From: Terriglobia bacterium
GTDB lineage: Bacteria > Acidobacteriota > Terriglobia > Bryobacterales > Bryobacteraceae
DNA length: 64,000 nt
NCBI GenBank assembly: GCA_020073445.1
Contig: JAIQFE010000023.1
Coordinates: forward strand, 1 to 64,000
Reading direction: 5' to 3'
This document shows, in pieces, positions 17,639 to 26,084 of the stretch; within the stretch, counting starts at the first letter, position 1; each line of letters opens with the position of its first letter. The notes beneath the pieces are model-generated. The model made no database searches and was not told the origin of the DNA. It saw only the letters and a program-made list of their open reading frames with translations. The position numbers and the translations under genes are program-made.

Positions 17639-17694
17639 TTGGATAACACTAAAATGTCTTGCCGCTTAACCCGGCTCTCCGTATACTGACTTCA

Positions 17695-18510
17695 GTGGTT
17701 GCCAGAAGCGTTCTATCCTCTTTGCTTTTTTCTGCAGTCGCGCTGGCTGCGCCCGCCATCGGAATCGTCACCGCCAGCGGCCATTTTAGCGTGGAGGGGT
17801 CCCAGGTATGGGGCAACGCCACCCTATTCGACGGCACCACGATCGAAACCAGTTCCGCTTCCTCGGAACTCGATCTGCGTAATGGCGTGAAGGTGCAGCT
17901 CGCGGCAGGCTCGCGCGCGCGCATCTGGCAGAACCGGCTGGTACTGGAAAAGGGTATCGCGCAACTCGCCGCTCCGGTCTCGTTCGAGGCCCGCGTTTCG
18001 GAGCAGGCGAAGTTGATTCGCGCTCCCTACCGTGGTGTGGCCATGCAGGTCGCGCAGGGTCAAACGGTGCATACCGGTTGCATGGTTTACAAGGATGGCC
18101 ATTTCCTGCTGCAGGATCAGAATACGCAAGAGGTGATCGAGGTCTCGGGGCGGGACTTGCCTCCCAACGTCGGTAACCGAGTGGAAGTGCGTGGCGCGGC
18201 TTCGAGTACTCCCGGCGTGGCTCCGGCTACCAGCGCGATGAACGTCGCCTCCGTTGCGCTCGTGGCCCAAGGCGGATGCCTGAGTGTCGCGGCGACGCTG
18301 GATGCCAGGACTGAAATTCCGGCGTCAGCGGCTGCACCTGCCGCCGCAAGTGCCAAGCCGCCATCGCCATCTCCGTCGCCTTCAAAGACGGCAGCGGCTC
18401 ACACCGGAATGTCCACGGGCGCGAAGATCGGCATTGTGGCCGCCATCGGCGGCGGCGGAGCAGGGGCCGCATTGGCGCTGGCCGGCGGCAAAAAGTCCAC
18501 CAGCCAGTAA
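17695..18510 (+). CDS. Secreted FecR-like hypothetical protein
   Basis: I choose the GTG at 17695 because a TATACT box (17682-17687) ends 7 nt before it, the spacing seen at other starts here. An upstream TTG at 17659 would place the box inside the gene. The 271-residue product has a signal peptide, a beta-rich FecR-like region (ASGHFSVEGSQVWGNATLFD; ELDLRNGVKVQLAAGSRARI) and an Ala/Pro/Ser linker. A glycine-rich hydrophobic helix near the C-terminus (IGIVAAIGGGGAGAALALAG) is followed by KKSTSQ. It may be an envelope protein anchored by its C-terminus. Confidence 0.6.
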   Translation: MVARSVLSSLLFSAVALAAPAIGIVTASGHFSVEGSQVWGNATLFDGTTIETSSASSELDLRNGVKVQLAAGSRARIWQNRLVLEKGIAQLAAPVSFEARVSEQAKLIRAPYRGVAMQVAQGQTVHTGCMVYKDGHFLLQDQNTQEVIEVSGRDLPPNVGNRVEVRGAASSTPGVAPATSAMNVASVALVAQGGCLSVAATLDARTEIPASAAAPAAASAKPPSPSPSPSKTAAAHTGMSTGAKIGIVAAIGGGGAGAALALAGGKKSTSQ

Positions 18511-18539
18511 GTGCGGCGAGTGCACTCCTATAATGGATT

Positions 18540-19910
18540 GTGTCCCTCTCCACTAACACGTTTGTCGAAGCAAACAAGGACCGGCTGCTCTCCGAGCTGA
18601 AGGATTTTCTCCGCATCCCCAGCGTCAGCACGCTTCCCGAGCACGTCCCCGATATCCAGCGCGCGGCCGAGTTCGTCGCCGCCAGCCTGCGCGCCGCCAA
18701 GCTCGAACATGTCGAGGTCATCAAGACTGCCGGGCATCCGCTGATCTACGCCGATTGGCTGCACGCGCCCGGGAAACCGACCGTTCTGTGCTACGGGCAC
18801 TACGATGTGCAGCCTCCCGATCCCCTGGATGAATGGATCACGCCTCCCTTCGAGCCGACCGTTCGCGACGGCAACATCTACGCACGCGGCGCGGCCGATG
18901 ACAAGGGCCAGATGTACAGCCACATCAAGGCCATCGAAGCTCTGTTCGCGGTGAACGGCAAGCTACCGGTGAACGTGAAGTTTCTGATCGAGGGCGAAGA
19001 GGAAGTCAGCGGCGCCGCGATCGCGAAGTACGTCGCCGAGAATCCCGCGAAACTCAAGTCCGATGTCGCGCTGGTGTCCGACACCGAGCTTTACGCCGAA
19101 GGCATCCCGACATTGTGCATCGGCCTGCGCGGACTGATCTACACCGAGATCGAGGCCCGCGGTCCGGCGAAGGATCTGCATTCGGGCATGTACGGCGGCG
19201 CGGCGCCGAACGCGATCTTCGGGCTCGTGGAGCTGCTCGCTAAGTTGAAAGACGCGCAAGGGCATATCAACGTCCCCGGCATCTACGATGACGTCGCGCC
19301 GCCGACGCCTGCCGAAAAACACTCCTGGTCGATCCTGCCGTTCGACGAGAAAGAATTTCTCAAGGTCGAAGTCGGTTCGACCCAACTCACCGGCGAGCCC
19401 GGTTTCACCGTGCTGGAACGCGTGTGGGCCCGGCCGACGCTTGAAGTCCACGGCATCGTGGGTGGATTCATCGCGCCCGGTGCGAAAACCGTGATCCCCG
19501 CCAAGGCGACGGCCAAGGTCAGCATCCGGCTGGTGCCCAATCAGGATCCGGAGAAGGTCATCGCGGGTTACAAGAAGGCGGTCAAGGATTTCACGCCCGC
19601 GGGAATTCAGACCGAGGTGAAGATCCTGGCCTACGGACCTCCCATCAGCGTCGATCCCGATCACCCCGCGATTCACATCGCCGCCAAAGCGTTTTCCGAT
19701 GTGCTGGGACGCGAGACGGTGTTCATTCGCAGCGGCGGTTCGATTCCGATTGTCGGCGATTTCAAGAAGCACTTGGGCATTCCCACCATCCTGATGGGTT
19801 TCGGACTTCCCGACGATGGATTACATTCGCCCAACGAGAAATACAAGCTCGCGAACTATTACGCCGGGATCATGACCATTGCCCACTTCCTTGAACAATA
19901 CGGCCAGTGA
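18540..19910 (+). CDS. M20-family dipeptidase
   Basis: A 456-residue metallopeptidase of the M20 dipeptidase (CNDP/PepV-like) group. Zinc ligands and catalytic residues are visible: CYGHYDVQP (His and Asp), ARGAADDKGQM (bridging Asp), IEGEEEVSG (general base Glu), ALVSDTELY (Asp) and a late His in DDGLHSPNEK. The dimerisation lid domain is the insert around residues 210-330. It removes short peptides or N-acyl amino acids in the cytoplasm. A GTG start sits 5 nt after a TATAAT box (18529-18534). Its 3' end overlaps murJ. Confidence 0.93.
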   Translation: MSLSTNTFVEANKDRLLSELKDFLRIPSVSTLPEHVPDIQRAAEFVAASLRAAKLEHVEVIKTAGHPLIYADWLHAPGKPTVLCYGHYDVQPPDPLDEWITPPFEPTVRDGNIYARGAADDKGQMYSHIKAIEALFAVNGKLPVNVKFLIEGEEEVSGAAIAKYVAENPAKLKSDVALVSDTELYAEGIPTLCIGLRGLIYTEIEARGPAKDLHSGMYGGAAPNAIFGLVELLAKLKDAQGHINVPGIYDDVAPPTPAEKHSWSILPFDEKEFLKVEVGSTQLTGEPGFTVLERVWARPTLEVHGIVGGFIAPGAKTVIPAKATAKVSIRLVPNQDPEKVIAGYKKAVKDFTPAGIQTEVKILAYGPPISVDPDHPAIHIAAKAFSDVLGRETVFIRSGGSIPIVGDFKKHLGIPTILMGFGLPDDGLHSPNEKYKLANYYAGIMTIAHFLEQYGQ

Positions 19911-21552
19911 ACGCCTAGATCCGGAGCCCACGCAATCCGAAAGCGTGGTGCGATCGGCCGGCGTGGTCTCCGTCGCGGTGTTCATGAGCCGCATCACCGG
20001 CTTGCTGCGCGAGTCCGTAATGGCCCGGCTGTTCGGCGCGGGACTGATCTATGACGCGTTCATGCTGGGGTTCCGGATCCCCAACCTGACGCGCGATCTG
20101 TTCGCCGAGGGCGCACTGTCGAGCGCCTTCGTACCCACCTTCAGCGAGTACCTCAGCCAACGCAGCACAGAGGAGGCCGCCCGCCTGGTGAACCTGGTGG
20201 CGACCGCGCTGATCATTGTTGTCGGCGCGGTGTGTGCCGCGGGAATGATCTTCGCGCCGGTGCTGGTTCACCTGCTGGCTCCCGGATTCGCGGCGGTGCC
20301 CGGCAAGTTTGAGCTGGCGGTGCGCATGACGCGCATCATGTTCCCGTTCCTGCTGCTGGTCGCATTGGCTGCGCAGGCCATGGGAGTCTTGAACGCGTGC
20401 AATAAATTCGGCGTTCCCGCCCTGGCTTCGACGTTTTTTAACATCGGCTCGGTAGGCTTTGGCGTCGTCTTGGGAATGGGGTTGGGGCCGACGCTGCACC
20501 TTACGCGGATTGAGGGCATGGCGATCGGCGTGGTTCTCGGAGGCGCGCTGCAACTGGGCTGGCAGTTGCCGAGCCTGCACCGCCTGGGATTCCGGTTCCG
20601 GGCAGCGCTGGATTGGTCCGACCCCGGATTGCGGCGCATCCTGGCTTTGATGGTCCCGGCGATTCTCGGCAACGCCGCGGTACAGATCAACGTGATGGTG
20701 AACACGAACTTCGCCTCCAGCATTTCGGATCCAATACGAGGGCTGGACGGCCCGGTGAGCTGGCTAAGCTACGCGTTTCGCTTCATGCAGCTTCCGTTAG
20801 GGCTGTTCGGCGTGGCGATGGCGTCGGCGACCCTTCCTTCCATCGCCCGCAGCGTCGCGCTAGGGCAAATGGATGAGTTCCGCAGAACGCTTTCGAACTC
20901 GCTGGGCACGGTGTTTCTTCTGACCATACCGTCTTCGGTGGGGCTAGTGGTGCTGGGGAAATCGATTATCGGCGCGATCTATCAGGGCGGACGCTTTCAG
21001 CTCTATGACACGCAGCAGACTGCGGTGGCTCTCTCCTACTATGCAATCGGACTGATGGGTTATGCCGCGCTGAAAGTGCTCAGCCCGGCGTTCTATGCGC
21101 TGAACGATGCGCGTACGCCCATGCTGGTGAGCCTGGGGTCGATCCTGGTGAACTATGCGGCCGCGTCTACGATGATCAAGTTCGCGGGGCTCGGCCACGC
21201 GGGGCTGGCGCTTTCGACCTCGGCAGTCGCGCTGTTCGGATTCGTGGTGCTGTTCGCGGTGTTGCGCAAGCGGATCGGCGGAGTATACGGCCGCGACTTG
21301 GCGACGCAGATCGGCAAGGTAACACTCGCGTCGGCGGTTATGGGCGCCGTGATCTTCGCGACGTCGCGCGGCATGGCCATGTGGCTGGGTGTGTCGCAAT
21401 TCGCGCGGCTGGCGGATCTGGTGGTATCGCTGCCGATCGGACTTGCCGTTTACTACGCAGCATGCCGAGCGCTAGGGCTTTCCGAAATCGACGGCGTGAT
21501 CCGCGCGTTCGCGAGACCAATTCAGCGCCGCCTGAAACGCTCGTCTTCCTGA
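19891..21552 (+). CDS. murJ: Lipid II flippase MurJ
   Basis: About 553 residues with 14 predicted membrane segments and the MurJ core: SVAVFMSRITGLLRESVMAR in TM1 with the conserved Arg residues, FRIPNLTRDLFAEGALSSAF, LPSLHRLGFRFRAALD in the central cavity, and later ALSYYAIGLMGYAALKVLSP then FYALNDARTPM. It moves the peptidoglycan precursor lipid II across the inner membrane. The start is uncertain: TTG codons at 19879 and 19891 both overlap the end of the dipeptidase gene, and a GTG at 19945 would also retain TM1. The overlap implies cotranscription with the dipeptidase. Confidence 0.93.
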   Translation: MNNTASERLDPEPTQSESVVRSAGVVSVAVFMSRITGLLRESVMARLFGAGLIYDAFMLGFRIPNLTRDLFAEGALSSAFVPTFSEYLSQRSTEEAARLVNLVATALIIVVGAVCAAGMIFAPVLVHLLAPGFAAVPGKFELAVRMTRIMFPFLLLVALAAQAMGVLNACNKFGVPALASTFFNIGSVGFGVVLGMGLGPTLHLTRIEGMAIGVVLGGALQLGWQLPSLHRLGFRFRAALDWSDPGLRRILALMVPAILGNAAVQINVMVNTNFASSISDPIRGLDGPVSWLSYAFRFMQLPLGLFGVAMASATLPSIARSVALGQMDEFRRTLSNSLGTVFLLTIPSSVGLVVLGKSIIGAIYQGGRFQLYDTQQTAVALSYYAIGLMGYAALKVLSPAFYALNDARTPMLVSLGSILVNYAAASTMIKFAGLGHAGLALSTSAVALFGFVVLFAVLRKRIGGVYGRDLATQIGKVTLASAVMGAVIFATSRGMAMWLGVSQFARLADLVVSLPIGLAVYYAACRALGLSEIDGVIRAFARPIQRRLKRSSS

Positions 21553-21574
21553 AAGCCCCAGACTCTTGAAGGTC

Positions 21575-22297
21575 TTACTTGCAGCGGTTGGCCGGCTCGC
21601 CCGGGCCGCCTTCCAGGCACGGTATCGCGCTTAGGAACGTGTAAATTGCCTCCAGCTGGCGGTCCGTCAAGTTCTGAAAGTTAGGCCATGGCATCACCTG
21701 GAGCAACTCGCCATTGAACGGAAACCCGAGGCAGTTTGCCGGGCCAGAACCCGTACAGCTCGGATGGGCATGATCCAGATCTTTTCCGGTCCGCATGATC
21801 AGCTTGAAATCCGACAGCGTGTTGCCGCCTTCCGGACGCCCCGTCTTGTCGGGTGTCAGGTTGCGGGAGATGATCGGCACAGGGTGGGCAGCGTCTACGC
21901 CGGGAAGCGGCCCGAAAACGGAGCCTCCGCCGAGGTATGTCGCCGGATTGATCTTCTTCGTACCGTTGAAGACCGGGGACAGGAGATATGGGTTTCCGGT
22001 AGGCGTGTATTCCGTGGCCGGATTGTTCGTGTGGCAACCGTTGCAATCGCCGGCGACGTTTACCAGATAGCTTCCTAGGCCCACCATGTCCCGATCTTTG
22101 TGGTTCATGTTGAGCTGAATTCCCGCGGACGACGCAAAGGTGAGACCGATCTGGACCATCTGCTTCTCGTCTTGCGAGCCGTTGTTATCGTTGTCTGCCA
22201 GCCCGGGCTTGGAGCCGAACAGCAGTCCGGCAACGACGACAGCGGAGAAGACAGCGCCAGCCGTAAGAGCCTTGAACAATTTATTCTTTTCTTTCAT
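21575..22297 (-). CDS. Exported c-type cytochrome
   Basis: A 240-residue protein with a signal peptide (LTAGAVFSAVVVAGLLFGS) and a single heme-attachment motif CNGCH at about residue 86. A late Met in LLQVMPWPNFQNLTDRQLEA is the likely axial ligand, and the segment LEAIYTFLSAIP is the usual C-terminal cytochrome helix. The intervening region with NPYLLSPVFNGTKKINPATY is longer than in a minimal cytochrome c. It probably carries electrons in the periplasm. A clear AGGAGG ribosome binding site lies 6 nt upstream, in contrast to the leaderless-type genes nearby. Confidence 0.85.
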   Translation of the reverse strand: MKEKNKLFKALTAGAVFSAVVVAGLLFGSKPGLADNDNNGSQDEKQMVQIGLTFASSAGIQLNMNHKDRDMVGLGSYLVNVAGDCNGCHTNNPATEYTPTGNPYLLSPVFNGTKKINPATYLGGGSVFGPLPGVDAAHPVPIISRNLTPDKTGRPEGGNTLSDFKLIMRTGKDLDHAHPSCTGSGPANCLGFPFNGELLQVMPWPNFQNLTDRQLEAIYTFLSAIPCLEGGPGEPANRCK

Positions 22298-22348
22298 TTT
22301 ACCCTCCTAAAGGTATGCACTGGTATATCACATTAGAAGGCTGCCAAA

Positions 22349-23170
22349 TCACACCGTCAGCAATTTCCGAAATCCTTCCACATCCAGCCGCCGGCCGACG
22401 AAGAACGATCCGAATAAGGCGTACACCGCGCTGACGTGGTCGAAGCGCATTTCGTAAATCAGCTTCTTGAACACCAGCGGATCGTCGGCGAACAGGTCCA
22501 CGCCCCACTCCCAATCATCAAAGCCGATCGATCCGGTGATGATCTGCTTCACTGTCCCCGCATAGCGGCGTCCCACCGCGCCATGCTCAGCCATCTGGCG
22601 CTGCCGCTCGGCCAAGGGAAGTTGATACCAGTTCTTATCCTCGCCACGCTTGCGATCCATGGGATAGAAGCACAGGTACTTCGCGGACGGCACGTCGGGA
22701 AATAGGCGCGGATGCATGGCTTGGCGCTGGCGCTCCAGAGTCTGCTCGATCTGGGCGTTCCAGTCGGCGCTATGCGGAACGATCCCCTTCTCAGCCAATT
22801 CGCTGTAGGCTTTGCCCGTGGATTCGTACAGCCCCAATTCGACCACCGACACGTAGGAACTGGTTTGTTCCAGATAATCCCACAGGCGCAGGTGCGCGAG
22901 GCACGTCTGGATCTCTCCCAGCTGGTCGAATCCCGGGCGAAAATGGACCAGCATGAGGTCCCCTTTGTGCCCCAAAAGCCCAAATGCAGCGCTATTTTGC
23001 TTCTCGATCGCAGCCAGGGTGGACGCAGCTTCGTCCAGAATCGCCGCGCGGTCACTATCCGGCAGCGCCCGCCAGGAGGCCCATCGGACGCGCATCATCT
23101 GGTGCAGAACGGCCGCGCCCTCGATCGTCAGCGGCACGGGAGGAATGTTTTCAAGCTGTTGCATGGTCAC
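22349..23170 (-). CDS. hemQ: Coproheme decarboxylase (chlorite dismutase family)
   Basis: A 273-residue HemQ (ChdC), which turns coproheme III into heme b in the coproporphyrin branch of heme synthesis. Recognised by YLCFYPMDRKRGEDKNWYQL, holding the reactive Tyr; EHGAVGRRYAGTVKQIITGS, with the proximal heme-ligating His; IGFDDWEWGVDLFADDPLV; and the final YALFGSFFVGRR. The N-terminal half contains the partly degenerate second ferredoxin-like domain. A GTG at 23170 lies 5 nt after a TACAGT box (complement of 23176-23181), whereas an ATG two codons later is also possible. It is separate from the main heme operon at 30.3-34.8 kb but on the same strand. Confidence 0.9.
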   Translation of the reverse strand: MTMQQLENIPPVPLTIEGAAVLHQMMRVRWASWRALPDSDRAAILDEAASTLAAIEKQNSAAFGLLGHKGDLMLVHFRPGFDQLGEIQTCLAHLRLWDYLEQTSSYVSVVELGLYESTGKAYSELAEKGIVPHSADWNAQIEQTLERQRQAMHPRLFPDVPSAKYLCFYPMDRKRGEDKNWYQLPLAERQRQMAEHGAVGRRYAGTVKQIITGSIGFDDWEWGVDLFADDPLVFKKLIYEMRFDHVSAVYALFGSFFVGRRLDVEGFRKLLTV

Positions 23171-23212
23171 CTTTTACTGTATCGCGTTGGACGCATGCTA
23201 AAATCAAGATCC

Positions 23213-23950
23213 ATGTATCCAGATGTTCATCTGGTGATTCAGCTTCAATCGCTAGACCAGAAAATCGTTGCACTTGAAAAAGAAGTGGCTGCGTTGCCCA
23301 AGCACATCGCGGTGATCGAGAAAGCTCTCGAATCGCACCTGCGCAAGCTGGAAGCAGACAAAGCCGCTCTCACCGCCAACCAGAAGGACCGCAAGAAGCT
23401 GGACGGCGACATCCAGGTTCACCAGCAGAAGATCTCGAAACTTCGCGATCAGATGGCGGGAGCCAAAACTAACGAGCAATACAAGGCGTTTCAGCACGAG
23501 ATCGAGTTCATCGAGAAAGAGATTCGCCAGGCCGAGGACCGGATCCTGGAGTTGATGACGGAATCGGAATCGCTGGACCAGAACGTCAAGAAGGCCGAAA
23601 AAGCGCTGGCCGAGGAAAAGAAGTCGGTCGAGGCGGAGAAATCGCAAGCTCGCGAGCGCACCGCGGCGGATCAGAAGGAGCTGGATGCGCTGCGCCATCA
23701 GCGCTCGGAATCGGTGGCTAATCTGCCGAAGCCGTCGCTCGCAGCCTACGAGAAGATCCGTAAGAAATGGAGCAACACCGTGGTGGCCGAAGCCGTCAAC
23801 GGCCGCTGCTCAGGCTGCCAGATTAACCTCCGTCCGCAATTCCTCCAGGATTTAAGAAAAGGCGACCAGCTGATGTTCTGCGAAAGCTGCGGTCGGTTCT
23901 TGTACTACAACCCGCCTGTGAGCTTCGAAGACGCCGCTACGGTTCGGTAA
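23213..23950 (+). CDS. Coiled-coil zinc-ribbon protein (CdsZ/DUF164-like)
   Basis: A 245-residue protein: an antiparallel coiled coil of about 180 residues (LVIQLQSLDQKIVALEKEVA through AKTNEQYKAFQHEIEFIEKE), then a C-terminal zinc ribbon with CSGCQINLRPQF and CESCGRFLYY. This matches the conserved C4 zinc-ribbon/coiled-coil family found next to RNase HI and Nif3 genes in many bacteria. The role is not firmly known; nucleic-acid or ribosome-related functions have been proposed for relatives. TAAAAT (23199-23204) ends 8 nt before the ATG, and no ribosome binding site is seen. It is divergent from hemQ. Confidence 0.8.
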   Translation: MYPDVHLVIQLQSLDQKIVALEKEVAALPKHIAVIEKALESHLRKLEADKAALTANQKDRKKLDGDIQVHQQKISKLRDQMAGAKTNEQYKAFQHEIEFIEKEIRQAEDRILELMTESESLDQNVKKAEKALAEEKKSVEAEKSQARERTAADQKELDALRHQRSESVANLPKPSLAAYEKIRKKWSNTVVAEAVNGRCSGCQINLRPQFLQDLRKGDQLMFCESCGRFLYYNPPVSFEDAATVR

Positions 23951-23957
23951 AGGTACC

Positions 23958-23976
23958 GGGCGAGGCGGCCTCGCCC
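23958..23976. terminator. GC-rich hairpin between convergent genes
   Basis: A perfect 8-base stem, GGGCGAGG with CCTCGCCC around a CGG loop, lies between the zinc-ribbon gene stop (23950) and the convergent ExeA-type gene stop (23980). There is no T tract, so it is a weak intrinsic terminator or a bidirectional RNA-end hairpin. A second short stem (CCCCTAC/GTAGGGG) directly follows and includes the ExeA stop codon. Confidence 0.45.
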
Positions 23977-23979
23977 CTA

Positions 23980-24861
23980 CTAGACCTTGTAGGGGGTCTG
24001 CTCGAAAGACTCTTGAGCCTCTGCACGGATGCGGGCCCGCCGGCTGCCAGGCCATTCCAGGCGCATATCCCGGCAGACTTCGTCCAGCATTTCCACCGTG
24101 CAGATCTTGGTCTCCATGGCGAAGGCGGTCAGCAGCATGTTGTCGCACACGCCGTTGATGACGCGCGGGATTCCCTGCGCCCGCAAATGGATCTCCGACA
24201 TCAGCTCTTCGGAGAAAACCTTCTGGTCCGGCATCCCGACCCGCGACAATCGTGAATCGATGTACTCCACCGCTTCGCGTAGCGCGAACGGCGTCAGGTT
24301 GCAGCGCAGCACCACACGCTGCTTCAACTGCCGAAGATTCGGAGCGTCCAGTTTGCGATCCAACTCGGGCTGTCCCGCCAGGACGATTTGCAGCAGCTTT
24401 CCGTGACGATTCTCGAGATTCCCCAGCAGCCGGATCTCTTCCAGCACTTCCCATTCGAGATTGTGCGCTTCGTCCACGATCAGCACCACGGTCTTGCCGT
24501 CCTGCGCTTGTTCTACTAACAGCGTGTTGAGTGCGAACAAAACCTCGGTTTTCGAAGTGCGTGCGCACGGCAGGTCGAGATCGTACGCGATCATCTCGAA
24601 GAACTGCTCGGAATTGATGCGGGAGTTGAAAAGGAACGCAAACTCGATGAAGTTGGCCTCCAGATAGTCCCGAAGGCACTCCAACATGGTGGTCTTGCCC
24701 GTTCCTACCTCGCCGGATAGGACGATGAACCCCTTGCGAGCCTGTACACCATAGACCAGATTCGCCAGGGCTTCCTCATGCCGCTCACTGCGGTAAAAGA
24801 AAGCTGGATCTGGACTTAGACTAAAGGGGCTCTCCGAGAAGCCGAAGAAAGCATTATACAT
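23980..24861 (-). CDS. ExeA/GspA-type AAA ATPase
   Basis: A 293-residue AAA ATPase with the family opening FFGFSESPFSLSPDPAFFY, Walker A GEVGTGKTT, Walker B VVLIVDEAHNL, sensor QIVLAGQPEL and the C-terminal helical lid. It ends without the peptidoglycan-binding or SPOR domain of true ExeA. The same architecture occurs in the ATPase of PEP-CTERM/exosortase loci, in phage MuB-like proteins and in transposition helpers. The gene lies 113 bases downstream of csm5 on the same strand, so it may be read from the CRISPR-like operon or from its own promoter. Its function is unresolved: envelope-related by family, or an accessory of the neighbouring module by position. Confidence 0.8.
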   Translation of the reverse strand: MYNAFFGFSESPFSLSPDPAFFYRSERHEEALANLVYGVQARKGFIVLSGEVGTGKTTMLECLRDYLEANFIEFAFLFNSRINSEQFFEMIAYDLDLPCARTSKTEVLFALNTLLVEQAQDGKTVVLIVDEAHNLEWEVLEEIRLLGNLENRHGKLLQIVLAGQPELDRKLDAPNLRQLKQRVVLRCNLTPFALREAVEYIDSRLSRVGMPDQKVFSEELMSEIHLRAQGIPRVINGVCDNMLLTAFAMETKICTVEMLDEVCRDMRLEWPGSRRARIRAEAQESFEQTPYKV

Positions 24862-24974
24862 TTCCGGGGATTCTACCCTCTCTTGTTTCTCTCTTCTAGA
24901 TCGATAGTATCACGCGGCTACTGTAGAGCGAATAGCCCGCTGAAATAGGAGGTACTAAGGGAAGGCCTATATTC

Positions 24975-26084
24975 TCAGCAAATTTCCAGAAGAACCCAGC
25001 CAGGTAGATATGCTGGACGGCCGGTCTCAAACACGATCCGGCGGGTCTTGGGGAAAGGCAGACCGGTCTGAACGGCCTTCTGATACAGACTGAAGTGCCT
25101 CAAGATCGAGCGGTAGCTCGGGTCGGCCGTATCGGCGACCGAAATCTTGGAGAGCATGCCCGCGCCCCATCCCAGGGAGAGGACGCAGGCGGCGTTTCCC
25201 GCCACATTCCCAGCCTCGGGGACGCGTTTCTCGAGGTCGCCGAGGGTTGCGGACAGCCGCTCCAGGCCGATGGCCTCGGCATACGCCTTGTGACGCGCGA
25301 TCTGGCTGGCAGCGAAAGAGTTGGACGCCTGGAAGAGTTTTTGGCGATCTTGCGGCGAGTTCTCCTTCCAGAGGCCCTCGAAAACCATTCCCGGAGCCGC
25401 CATTTCAGCGAACACCGGGGTGCTGTCGTCGATCCTGCGGGCGTCCGCCGTTCCGCGCGGCGACTTCCACCCCAGCTCGAACTTGCCTGCCCCGCGCGCG
25501 ACCATGGTCGACGTCCGCAGCAGGTATATCTTCATCCCCGTGTAGTCCACCGGCGCGGAATCTGTGGTTCCCACGCGCCGCATGCGATTCCCCGCGTGCC
25601 CGCCCAGCACGGCATCCTCGGCCTTGGCGGCGGGGTTGCGAGGCGCACGGTCCTCTTCCATCCGGCTTGCAATCTCGCGCAGCGTGTTTTCGTTCCAGCG
25701 ATCGAACACTGCGCCAGTACGCAAAGCGCCCTTGATCGCCGTGGCGGGCAGATAAGGTCCCGAGGGCGAAGTCGCAAAGGTCGGGATAAACAGGTTCTCC
25801 GAATGGGCGCGTTCCCACACCGGAACCGAGCTGGCGTGTTCAAAGGGAATCCGCCGGCCGGCGAAGTTTTGCGCGAAGCCCCCCCAGGAAGCGAAATCCA
25901 GCTTGTCGGCGGTCTTAAGCTGCGTCAGGTATCCTTCCAGGCGCGGACCCTTTGACAGCAAGCGAAAGATCCTGCGTTGGTCGAGCACATTGACGTGGTC
26001 TTTCCAGACCATGTAATCGATCGGCGCGAGCTTCTGGCCGTCGCCCACCAGCGTGGGAGTCAGGCATGTGACGCGATACTTCAC
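24975..26084 (-). CDS. csm5: Type III-A RAMP protein Csm5 (Cas7 group)
   Basis: The GTG at 26084 overlaps the csm4 stop (GTGA), giving 369 residues. A longer frame upstream would run through csm4 and is rejected. Recognisable Csm5 features are the opening VKYRVTCLTPTLVGDGQKLA, a central FIPTFATSPSGPYLPATAIK followed by GALRT (the RAMP P-loop-like Gly segment), and a late GWGAGMLSK. Csm5 caps the 3'-end side of the crRNA in the Csm complex. The last residues (PAYLPGWVLLEIC) are intact. It is the last gene of the operon. The family match is by pattern and operon order; the sequence is divergent. Confidence 0.8.
   Translation of the reverse strand: MKYRVTCLTPTLVGDGQKLAPIDYMVWKDHVNVLDQRRIFRLLSKGPRLEGYLTQLKTADKLDFASWGGFAQNFAGRRIPFEHASSVPVWERAHSENLFIPTFATSPSGPYLPATAIKGALRTGAVFDRWNENTLREIASRMEEDRAPRNPAAKAEDAVLGGHAGNRMRRVGTTDSAPVDYTGMKIYLLRTSTMVARGAGKFELGWKSPRGTADARRIDDSTPVFAEMAAPGMVFEGLWKENSPQDRQKLFQASNSFAASQIARHKAYAEAIGLERLSATLGDLEKRVPEAGNVAGNAACVLSLGWGAGMLSKISVADTADPSYRSILRHFSLYQKAVQTGLPFPKTRRIVFETGRPAYLPGWVLLEIC

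Noticed and set aside
24862-24974. Possible CRISPR array or trans-acting RNA between csm5 and the ATPase gene
   Set aside because: No direct repeats of 20 bases or more, no spacer-like periodicity and no strong fold are visible in the 113 bases.
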